Of a stretch of 64,000 nucleotides of DNA, positions 57,729 to 64,000 are shown piece by piece; position 1 is the stretch's first letter; each line of letters starts with the position of its first letter. The stretch lies in the NCBI GenBank assembly GCA_002291465.1, contig CP021238.1:1860001-1924000 (forward strand), written 5' to 3'. The translations under genes and the position numbers were made by a program. Below the pieces are notes generated by a model. The model did not search any database, had not been told where the DNA came from, and saw only the letters and a program-made list of their open reading frames with translations. This DNA is from Mycobacterium lepraemurium. Its GTDB lineage: Bacteria > Actinomycetota > Actinomycetes > Mycobacteriales > Mycobacteriaceae.

Positions 57729-58448
57729 CTACTTGCGGCGGACGGTGCGCTGCACCCCGCGCATCTTGCCGGCGTTGGGCAGCGGGCCCTTGGGCATGAC
57801 GGCGGCCCCGGCCCGCGACCCCAGGGCGGTCAGCCGCGACTCCAGGGTGTCCATCTGCTTGACGGCGATGTTGGCCGGCAGCCGGGTCAGGTGGCGCTCC
57901 AGCTTGGCCAGCGGCACCTCGTCCTCGCCGTTGCCGACGATGATGTCGTAGATCGGCACGTCGCCGATCAGCCGGGCGGTGCGCTTTTTCTCCTGCGCCA
58001 GCAGCGGCCGCACCCGGGTCGGCGAGCCCTCGCCGACCAGGATGACGCCCGGCCGGCCGATGACGCGGTGCACGGCGTCGAAGTGGCCGGTGGCCGCCAC
58101 CCCGGGGGTCACCCGCCACTTGCCGCGCAGATTGTCCAAAGCCCATGCCGCCGCGCCGATTTGGCCCTCGGCCTTGCGGTAGACCGATTTCTGCGCGCGG
58201 CGCCCGAACACGATGAAGGCGACCAGCGCGCCCAGCATCACGCCGAACGGGATCAAGGTGATCATGGTCAGCCTGCCGGCCCAGACGCCCACACCCACCG
58301 ACACGCCCACGACCAGCAGGAAGGCACCGATCATGTAGGGCAGCAGACGCTTGTCCTCCTGGCGCTGGATGTTGAACGCTTGCCACAACTGGGCGCGGCG
58401 CTCGCGCGCGGTGGCCTTGTTGTCGGCGGCAGAGCGGGATTTAGCCAT
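57729..58448 (-). CDS. DUF4191 membrane protein, Rv2219-type
   Basis: 239 residues. A basic N-terminus (AKSRSAADNKATARERRAQL) precedes two membrane helices near residues 38-60 and 62-84, with loop GRLTMITLIPFGV; then a soluble domain with GRPGVILVGEGSPTRVRPLL and a lysine/arginine-rich end RGVQRTVRRK. Actinobacterial DUF4191, function unknown. ATG 58448 preferred; TTG 58454 two codons upstream is possible. It follows lipA by 28 bp on the same strand and is probably in its operon, suggesting but not proving a lipoate or envelope link. Confidence 0.82.
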   Translation of the reverse strand: MAKSRSAADNKATARERRAQLWQAFNIQRQEDKRLLPYMIGAFLLVVGVSVGVGVWAGRLTMITLIPFGVMLGALVAFIVFGRRAQKSVYRKAEGQIGAAAWALDNLRGKWRVTPGVAATGHFDAVHRVIGRPGVILVGEGSPTRVRPLLAQEKKRTARLIGDVPIYDIIVGNGEDEVPLAKLERHLTRLPANIAVKQMDTLESRLTALGSRAGAAVMPKGPLPNAGKMRGVQRTVRRK

Positions 58449-58476
58449 AGTCAAAGAATACGTAGCGCCGTGGTGG

Positions 58477-59400
58477 CTAGGCGCGGGCGCGGGCGGCCTG
58501 CGGGTAGAGCCGCCCGGCGCGGTACGACGAGCGCACCAGCGGCCCGGCCAGCACCCCGGAGAAGCCCAGCTCCTCGGCGTGCCGCGTGAACTCGACGAAT
58601 TCCTCCGGCTTCACCCAGCGCTCGACCGGGTGGTGGCGGGCCGACGGGCGCAGGTACTGGGTGATGGTGATGATGTCGCAGCCGGCGCCGCGCAGGTCGG
58701 CCAGCGCGGTGCGCACCTCGTCGGGAGTTTCGCCCAGGCCGAGGATGAGGTTGCTCTTGGTGACCAGCCCGGCCTCGCGGGCCGCGGTCAGCACGTCCAG
58801 GCTGCGCCGGTAGGTGAAGGCCGGGCGGATCCGCTTGAAGATCCGCGGCACCGTTTCGACGTTGTGCGCCAACACTTCCGGGCGCGACCCGAACACCTCG
58901 GCGAGCCGGTCGGGCCGGCTGTTGAAGTCGGGGATCAACAGCTCGACACCGGTCGACGGGTTGAGCTCCTTGATGGCGCGCACCGTCTCGGCGTACAGCC
59001 AGGCGCCGCCGTCGGGCAGGTCGTCGCGAGCCACCCCGGTAACCGTGGCGTAGCGCAGCCCCATCTTGCGCACGCTGTCGGCCACCCGGCGGGGCTCGTC
59101 GCGGTCCAGCTCGGCCGGCTTGCCGGTGTCGATCTGGCAGAAGTCGCAGCGACGGGTGCACTGGTCGCCGCCGATCAGGAAGGTGGCCTCGCGGTCCTCC
59201 CAGCATTCGAAGATGTTGGGGCAGCCGGCCTCTTCGCAGACGGTGTGCAGCCCCTCACGCCGGACCAGGCTTTTGAGCTCGGTGTATTCCGGCCCCATCC
59301 GGGCCCGCACCCGGATCCACGGCGGTTTGCGCTCGATCGGGGTTTCGGCGTTGCGCACTTCCAGGCGCAACAGTTTGCGTCCCTCGGGTGCGACAGTCAC
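58477..59400 (-). CDS. lipA: Lipoyl synthase (radical SAM)
   Basis: 307 residues. Radical SAM cluster CTRRCDFCQ near residue 83 and the auxiliary cluster [12 protein letters not shown] near 55-66; the C-terminal serine ligand region is [11 protein letters not shown]. It inserts two sulphurs into octanoyl-DlaT and other lipoyl domains. GTG 59400 overlaps the lipB stop (GTGA), so the pair are co-translated. Length near M. tuberculosis LipA (311). All ligands present. Intact. Confidence 0.95.
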   Translation of the reverse strand: MTVAPEGRKLLRLEVRNAETPIERKPPWIRVRARMGPEYTELKSLVRREGLHTVCEEAGCPNIFECWEDREATFLIGGDQCTRRCDFCQIDTGKPAELDRDEPRRVADSVRKMGLRYATVTGVARDDLPDGGAWLYAETVRAIKELNPSTGVELLIPDFNSRPDRLAEVFGSRPEVLAHNVETVPRIFKRIRPAFTYRRSLDVLTAAREAGLVTKSNLILGLGETPDEVRTALADLRGAGCDIITITQYLRPSARHHPVERWVKPEEFVEFTRHAEELGFSGVLAGPLVRSSYRAGRLYPQAARARA

Positions 59401-60098
59401 ATCGTCGATGCTACGCGACCGCCGGGGGAGTGCTCACGCACCGGCAGCACCCCGTCCAGGGCGTCGCAGACGGCGTCGGCGACCGACGTTACGACGTCGT
59501 CGACCGCGACCGGGCGGCGCAGTTCGGCCGTCAGTGACGTCACCCCGGAGTCGCTGATGCCGCACGGCACGATCGCGTTGAAGGCGCCCAGGTCGCAGTC
59601 GCAGTTCAGCGCGAAGCCGTGCAGGGTGGCGGCGCGCGACACCCGCACCCCGATGGCGGCCACCTTGCGGTCGGGCCGGCCGGCGTCGCCCGGCACCCAC
59701 ACCCCGGACCGGCCCGGCACGCGGACCGTGTCCAGGCCCAGATCGGCGCACACCTTGATCAGCGCCTCCTCCAGCCGCCGCACGTAGTCCACCACGTCCA
59801 GCGGTTCGGCCAGGCCGATGATCGGATAGCCGACCAACTGGCCGGGCCCGTGCCAGGTGATCTTGCCGCCCCGGTCGGTGTCGACCACGGGCGTGCCGTC
59901 CAGCGGCCGCTCGTGGGGTTCGGTGCGCCGGCCCGCGGTGTACACCGCCGGGTGTTGCAGCAACAGCAACGTGTCGGGGCCGCAGGCGACTCGGGCGTCG
60001 GCCAGGTCGCGCTGCTGCTGCCAGGCCGCGCGGTAGTCGACGGTGCCGAGCCGGCGGACATCGATCAGGGCGGGGCTGGACCGGATGGAATCGATCAC
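59397..60098 (-). CDS. lipB: Octanoyl-ACP:protein octanoyltransferase
   Basis: 233 residues. The catalytic lysine lies in [13 protein letters not shown] near residue 142 and the catalytic cysteine in [12 protein letters not shown] near 176; [18 protein letters not shown] forms the lipoyl pocket near 78. It transfers octanoate from ACP to lipoyl domains, before LipA. GTG 60098 gives [14 protein letters not shown]. Operon with lipA. Intact. The 49-bp gap to the epimerase-like gene has nothing obvious. Confidence 0.94.
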   Translation of the reverse strand: MIDSIRSSPALIDVRRLGTVDYRAAWQQQRDLADARVACGPDTLLLLQHPAVYTAGRRTEPHERPLDGTPVVDTDRGGKITWHGPGQLVGYPIIGLAEPLDVVDYVRRLEEALIKVCADLGLDTVRVPGRSGVWVPGDAGRPDRKVAAIGVRVSRAATLHGFALNCDCDLGAFNAIVPCGISDSGVTSLTAELRRPVAVDDVVTSVADAVCDALDGVLPVREHSPGGRVASTM

Positions 60099-60147
60099 GT
60101 TCGCGACGGTACTCGGCCCGGCCCGGTCGGGCCCAATCCGGGCGGGG

Positions 60148-61071
60148 TTAGTCGTGGGCGGGCCGGGCGGTGGCGTAGCCGAGCGCCTCGCCAATGGTGT
60201 TGTGGTGGAACACGAATCCGGCGCGCTCCAGCGCGGCGGGGATAGCGCGCTGCCCTGTCAGCAGGCCCTCGTCGGCGAACTCTCCGAGCGCGGCGCGGAC
60301 GGCGAATCCGGGCAGCATCAACGGGGTCGGGCGGTTGACCGCCCGCCCGAACGCAGTGGTGAATTCGGCGTTGGTGACCGGGGCGGGCCCGGTCATGTTC
60401 ACCGGGCCGGACAGCGTGGGCTCGAAGATCGCGAACAGCAGGGTCCGCACCTCGTCTTCCAGCGTGATCCACGACATGTACTGCCGCCCGCTGCCCAGCC
60501 GTGCGCCCAGGCCGGTGCGGAACAGGGGTCGCAACCGGCCCAGCGCGCCACCGGCGGGGGAGAACACCAGCCCGGTGCGGGCCAGCACCACCCGGGCGCC
60601 GCCGTACTGCGCCGGCAGGGTGGCCGCCTCCCAGTCCTGGCACAGCTGGGCCAGGAAACCGGTTCCGGCGCGGTCGTTTTCGTCGACCACGCGGTCCTTG
60701 GTGTTGCCGTAGAAGCCCACTGCGCTGGCGTTGACCAGGGTCGCCACCCCGGCGTCGGCGACGGCGTGCGCGAGGACCTCGGTGGGGGTGATGCGGCTGT
60801 CGCGCAGGCTCTGTTTGAAGGCCCCCGACCATCGCCGCTTGCCGATGTTCGCCCCGCACAGGTTGACGACGGCGTCGACGCCGCGCAGCGCGTCGGGATC
60901 CAGATCGCCGCTCTCGGGATTCCAGGACAGCTCGTCGCCGTTCGCCGGCGCCCGGCGCACGATGCGCAGCACCCGATGGTCGTCGGCGCGCAGGGCCGCC
61001 ACCAGCGCCGAGCCGATCAGGCCGGACGAACCCGCAATGGTGATGACGGCCTTTTGCCCAGCGCGAGCCAA
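60148..61071 (-). CDS. NAD-dependent epimerase-like SDR protein (SDR39U1/YfcH type), Rv2216-type
   Basis: 307 residues. Opening [20 protein letters not shown] is the TIGR01777 extended SDR nucleotide loop; [15 protein letters not shown] near residue 70, [14 protein letters not shown] (Tyr active site region) near 120 and [15 protein letters not shown] near 165 are family blocks. Function unknown; a cell-division inhibitor annotation in older lists is unsupported. TTG 61071 starts it, 16 bp after the dlaT stop, so it is in the dlaT operon. Intact. Confidence 0.83.
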   Translation of the reverse strand: MARAGQKAVITIAGSSGLIGSALVAALRADDHRVLRIVRRAPANGDELSWNPESGDLDPDALRGVDAVVNLCGANIGKRRWSGAFKQSLRDSRITPTEVLAHAVADAGVATLVNASAVGFYGNTKDRVVDENDRAGTGFLAQLCQDWEAATLPAQYGGARVVLARTGLVFSPAGGALGRLRPLFRTGLGARLGSGRQYMSWITLEDEVRTLLFAIFEPTLSGPVNMTGPAPVTNAEFTTAFGRAVNRPTPLMLPGFAVRAALGEFADEGLLTGQRAIPAALERAGFVFHHNTIGEALGYATARPAHD

Positions 61072-61087
61072 CGTTCGACCGCCCTTC

Positions 61088-62845
61088 TTACAGCCCGAGG
61101 TCGGCCTCGAATGCCCCCTCTTCGAGCCGGTGCTTGATGGTGGTCAGGAAGCGGCCGGCGTCGGCGCCGTCGATCAGCCGGTGGTCGTAGGTCAGCGGCA
61201 GGTAGCAGATGGAGCGCACGCCGATCGACTCGTTGCCGAACTCGTCGACGATCACCCGCGGCCGCTTGACGATCGCCCCGGTGCCCAGCATGGCGGCCTG
61301 CGGCGGGACCAGGATCGGGGTGTCGAACAGCGCCCCCTGGCTGCCGATGTTGGTGATCGTGAAGGTGCCGCCGGACAGCTCGTCGGGCTTGAGGTTGCTC
61401 GACCGGGCGCGCGCGGCGATGTCGGCGATCGCCCGGGCCAGCCCGGCCAGCGACAGGTCGCCGGCGTTGTGCACGACGGGGGACAGCAGCCCCTGTTCGG
61501 TGTCGACCGCGAAGCCGAGGTGCTCGGCGTCGTTGTAGGTGATCTCCTTGGTTTCCTCGTTGTAGCTGGCGTTGATGTTGGGGTGGATCTTCAGCGCGTC
61601 GATCACCGCGCGGGCGATGAACGGCAGGAAGGTCAGGTTCACCCCCTCGCGCTCGGCGAACGCCGCCTTGGCCCGGGCCCGCAATCCGACCAGCCTGGTC
61701 ATGTCGACCTCGTGGGTCTGGGTGAGTTGGGCTGTGGCAAGCAGGGATTCGCGCGTCTTGGCCGCGGTGATCTGACGGATCCGGCTGGCCTTCTGGGTGG
61801 TGCCGCGCAGGTGGGCCAGCGCCGGCGCCAGGGTCGGCGCAGCGGGCTTGCGGGCCTCGGCAGCCGCGGGGGCCGGTGCGGCCGACGGCTGGGCAGCGGC
61901 CTGTTGTTGCCGCTGCTTCTGCTCGGCGGCGGCCAGGACATCTTGCTTGCGGATGCGACCGCCCACCCCGGTGCCGGTGATCGAGGACAGGTCGATGTTG
62001 TTCTCGGCGGCCAGCTTTCGCACCAGCGGTGTCACGTAGGGGGTGCCCTCGCCGCCGGCGGCGGGTTGGGCTTGCGCCGATTGCGTTTTCGGCTCGGGCG
62101 CCGGCTGGGCTTGCGGCTGGGGCTGGGGCCGTGGCGCGGGCTGCGCCTGGGGTTGGGGTGCCGGTTCGGGCTTGGGGGCCGGCGGGGGTTGGGGCGCAGC
62201 GGGGGCGGGCGCCTGGGCGCCGGTGCCGATGCGGGCCAGCTCGCCGCCGACCGGCACGGTGCTGTCCTCCTCGGCGGTGATGCTGATCAGCACGCCGGCC
62301 ACCGGCGACGGGATCTCGGTGTCGACCTTGTCGGTGGACACCTCGACCAGCGCGTCGTCGACCTGGACCGAATCCCCGACCTTCTTGAGCCAGCGGGTCA
62401 CGGTGCCCTCGGTCACCGACTCGCCCAGCTCGGGCATCAACACCGGGGTGGCGGCGCCGCCACCGGACTCCTGTGGCGCCGGCTGGGCTTGTGGCTGCGG
62501 CTGGGCCGGGGCTTCGGGCTGGGCCTGGGGCTCGGGCTGGGCCGGTGCTTGCGGCTGGCTCGGCTCGCTGGGGGCCTGCGCCCCGCCGCCGGCGGCGCCG
62601 TCGTCGGCCGCGTCGCTGATCACGGCCAGTTTGCCGCCCACCTCCACGGTGTCGTCTTCCTGGGCTATGATCTTGGTCAGCACACCCGTGGCAGGCGACG
62701 GGATCTCGGTGTCGACCTTGTCGGTGGACACCTCGACCAGCGGCTCGTCGAGTTCGACCGTGTCCCCTTCCTGCTTGAGCCAGCGGGTGACCGTCCCCTC
62801 GGTGACGCTCTCACCGAGTGCCGGCATCTGGACGGAGAAGGCCAT
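61088..62845 (-). CDS. dlaT: Dihydrolipoamide acyltransferase DlaT (E2 of pyruvate dehydrogenase and peroxynitrite reductase)
   Basis: 585 residues. Two lipoyl domains, each with the lysine in [12 protein letters not shown] (Lys43 and near 163), linkers of alternating Pro/Ala/Gln, an E3-binding domain (about 262-300, [20 protein letters not shown]) and the acyltransferase core with catalytic [12 protein letters not shown] near 545. DlaT with AceE and Lpd makes acetyl-CoA; with AhpC/AhpD it detoxifies peroxynitrite. The linkers are longer than in the 553-residue M. tuberculosis form. ATG 62845 has GGAG upstream. Intact. Confidence 0.95.
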   Translation of the reverse strand: MAFSVQMPALGESVTEGTVTRWLKQEGDTVELDEPLVEVSTDKVDTEIPSPATGVLTKIIAQEDDTVEVGGKLAVISDAADDGAAGGGAQAPSEPSQPQAPAQPEPQAQPEAPAQPQPQAQPAPQESGGGAATPVLMPELGESVTEGTVTRWLKKVGDSVQVDDALVEVSTDKVDTEIPSPVAGVLISITAEEDSTVPVGGELARIGTGAQAPAPAAPQPPPAPKPEPAPQPQAQPAPRPQPQPQAQPAPEPKTQSAQAQPAAGGEGTPYVTPLVRKLAAENNIDLSSITGTGVGGRIRKQDVLAAAEQKQRQQQAAAQPSAAPAPAAAEARKPAAPTLAPALAHLRGTTQKASRIRQITAAKTRESLLATAQLTQTHEVDMTRLVGLRARAKAAFAEREGVNLTFLPFIARAVIDALKIHPNINASYNEETKEITYNDAEHLGFAVDTEQGLLSPVVHNAGDLSLAGLARAIADIAARARSSNLKPDELSGGTFTITNIGSQGALFDTPILVPPQAAMLGTGAIVKRPRVIVDEFGNESIGVRSICYLPLTYDHRLIDGADAGRFLTTIKHRLEEGAFEADLGL

Positions 62846-63004
62846 CTCTTTTGACTCCTCGATCGCTCGTGGGTCGGGGCGGGTCGATCAGCTCGCTCGC
62901 GGAAGGCGAAGCCGCAATCCAAAACTATCCTGTCACTGCGCCCGCGCCGGCACACATCCAGGGCAGATCCGGCTCGTGGCTCGGGTGACCCCGGTCACGC
63001 TTGC

Positions 63005-63010
63005 TACCGT
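63005..63010 (+). promoter_or_regulatory. Possible -10 box for ephD
   Basis: TACCGT about 58 nt before ATG 63068 would give a leader of about 50 nt with GAGG near the start. The rest of the 222-bp gap shared with dlaT is G/C-rich with nothing clear. Confidence 0.3.
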
Positions 63011-63067
63011 GTGGCCACCGCGGCCCCAGCGCCGTAGCCCACAGCGGGAGCCAGACCGAGGAGGTCC

Positions 63068-64000
63068 GATGCCGGCACCACAACACTCGCCCCAGCATGT
63101 CGTGCACAGCGCCGACGGCACCCGTATCACGGTCTACGACGAGGGCAACCCCGAGGGCCCGACCGTCGTGCTGGTGCACGGCTTTCCCGACTCGCACGTG
63201 CTGTGGGACGGCGTCGTTCCGCTGCTGGCCGAGCGGTTCCGGATCCTGCGCTACGACAACCGCGGTGTCGGTGCGTCGTCGGCGCCCAAGCCGGTGTCGG
63301 CCTACCGCATGGACCGCTTCGCCGACGACTTCGCCGCGGTGATCGGCGAGCTCAGCCCGGGCGGGCCCGTGCACGTGCTGGCCCACGACTGGGGCTCGGT
63401 CGGGGTGTGGCACTATCTCAAGCGCCCCGGTGCCAACGACCGGGTCGTCACCTTCACCTCGGTGTCCGGGCCCAGCCAGGACCAGCTGGTCGACTACATC
63501 GTCAGCGGGCTACGGGCGCCCTGGCGGCCGCGCACCTTCGCCCGCGCGCTCGGCCAGGCGTTGCGGCTGAACTACATGATCCTGCTGTCCATCCCGGTGC
63601 TCGCGCCGTTGGTCCTGCGGCTCACCCTGTCGATCCCGGCGCTGCGGCGCAACGCCGTCGACAACATTCCCGTCGAGCAGATCCACCATTCCGACAGCCT
63701 GGCCGCCGACGCGGCACGCTCGGTGAAAACCTATCCCGCCAACTACTTTCGCTCGTTTGCCATCCGCAAAGAGGGTGTGGCCGTCATCGACGTACCGGTG
63801 CAGCTGATCGTCAACACCGAGGACCGGTACGTGCGGTCGTACGGCTATGACCACACGCCGCGGTTCGTGCCGCGGCTGTGGCGTCGCGACATCCGGGCCG
63901 GACACTTCTCGCCGATGTCGCATCCGCAGGTGATGGCCGCGGCGGTGCACGACTTCGCCGATATGGCCGAGGGCAAGCCGGCCAGCCGCGCGCTGCTGCG
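63068..64000 (+). CDS. ephD: EphD N-terminal part: alpha/beta hydrolase fold (epoxide hydrolase), runs off the window
   Basis: 311 codons to the window edge without a stop. The oxyanion motif is VLVHGFPDSHVLW near residue 38, the nucleophile motif LAHDWGSVGVWH near 104, a cap with NYMILLSIPVLAPLV and a late AGHFSPMSHP carrying the His. In M. tuberculosis EphD (592 residues) the hydrolase is fused to a C-terminal short-chain dehydrogenase and acts on oxidised mycolic acids (epoxy to diol or keto). The second domain would lie past the window. ATG 63068 has GAGG upstream. The part seen is intact. Confidence 0.85.

Noticed and set aside
62040..62600. Repetitive GGGCTGGG/GGCTTG runs as a possible tandem repeat array
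   Set aside because: They encode the Pro/Ala/Gln inter-domain linkers of DlaT and are low-complexity coding sequence.
60731..62854. A 707-codon plus-strand open frame opposite dlaT
   Set aside because: Gly/Leu/Arg-rich shadow of the Pro/Ala/Gln linkers; dlaT on the other strand has full family motifs.

Overview
This is a high-GC actinobacterial segment whose gene content and order match the Mycobacterium tuberculosis region I remember as Rv2214c (ephD) to Rv2260, read in the opposite orientation. Protein lengths and motifs agree closely: mycolic-acid FAS-II genes, mycothiol-dependent mscR, AceE-type pyruvate dehydrogenase, glnA1/glnE/glnA2, hip1/caeA, WS/DGAT and ptkA/ptpA. Extra genes absent from M. 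tuberculosis point to the M. avium complex. About fifteen genes carry frameshifts, internal stops or deletions while the core genes beside them are clean. That suggests a MAC-related species in reductive evolution; M. lepraemurium is my best guess, by inference only.

Layout. 1-5.5 kb: tail of a dehydrogenase-like gene, a broken Hsp70-like membrane protein, a small acidic protein, a broken SABATH-like methyltransferase, an MBL-fold hydrolase and a frameshifted mscR. 5.5-12.8 kb: methyltransferase, beta-lactamase-like esterase, DUF3145, lipid kinase, alkyl-DHAP-synthase-like flavoprotein, divergent TetR gene and glpD1. 12.8-14.5 kb: broken flavin monooxygenase and a bidirectional hairpin. 14.5-21.3 kb: FAS-II operon fabD-acpM-kasA-kasB-accD6 (minus strand) with its regulator mabR. 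21.5-26.2 kb: aceE, a lipoprotein, DUF3052, broken ahpE and tRNA-Val. 26-36 kb: cobalamin genes (broken cbiZ-like, cobD, cobC), ptkA-ptpA-SURF1 and the NIF3/zinc-ribbon/RNase H cluster. 36-39 kb: an accessory patch (broken P450, ferredoxin-like ORF, XRE-cupin regulator and methyltransferase, plus an intact 2OG oxygenase). 39-44.5 kb: rnpB, CYTH/CHAD protein, small secreted proteins, broken glycoside hydrolase, panB. 44.7-57.7 kb: WS/DGAT, two hip1-type hydrolases, glnA2, glnE, broken thioesterase, LLM oxidoreductase, glnA1, RDD protein. 57.7-64 kb: DUF4191 protein, lipA, lipB, epimerase-like protein, dlaT and the start of ephD.

How it works together. FabD, AcpM, KasA/KasB and AccD6 supply and elongate meromycolate chains, under MabR. 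AceE and DlaT are pyruvate dehydrogenase subunits, and LipB/LipA make the lipoyl cofactor for DlaT. GlnA1, GlnA2 and GlnE form the glutamine synthetase/adenylyltransferase set. PtkA and PtpA are a kinase/phosphatase pair. Several genes appear to be transcribed from leaderless promoters (TANNNT ending 6-8 nt before the start codon), which helps choose starts. No gene-free stretch exceeds 300 bp. I saw no IS element, prophage, CRISPR array or riboswitch.
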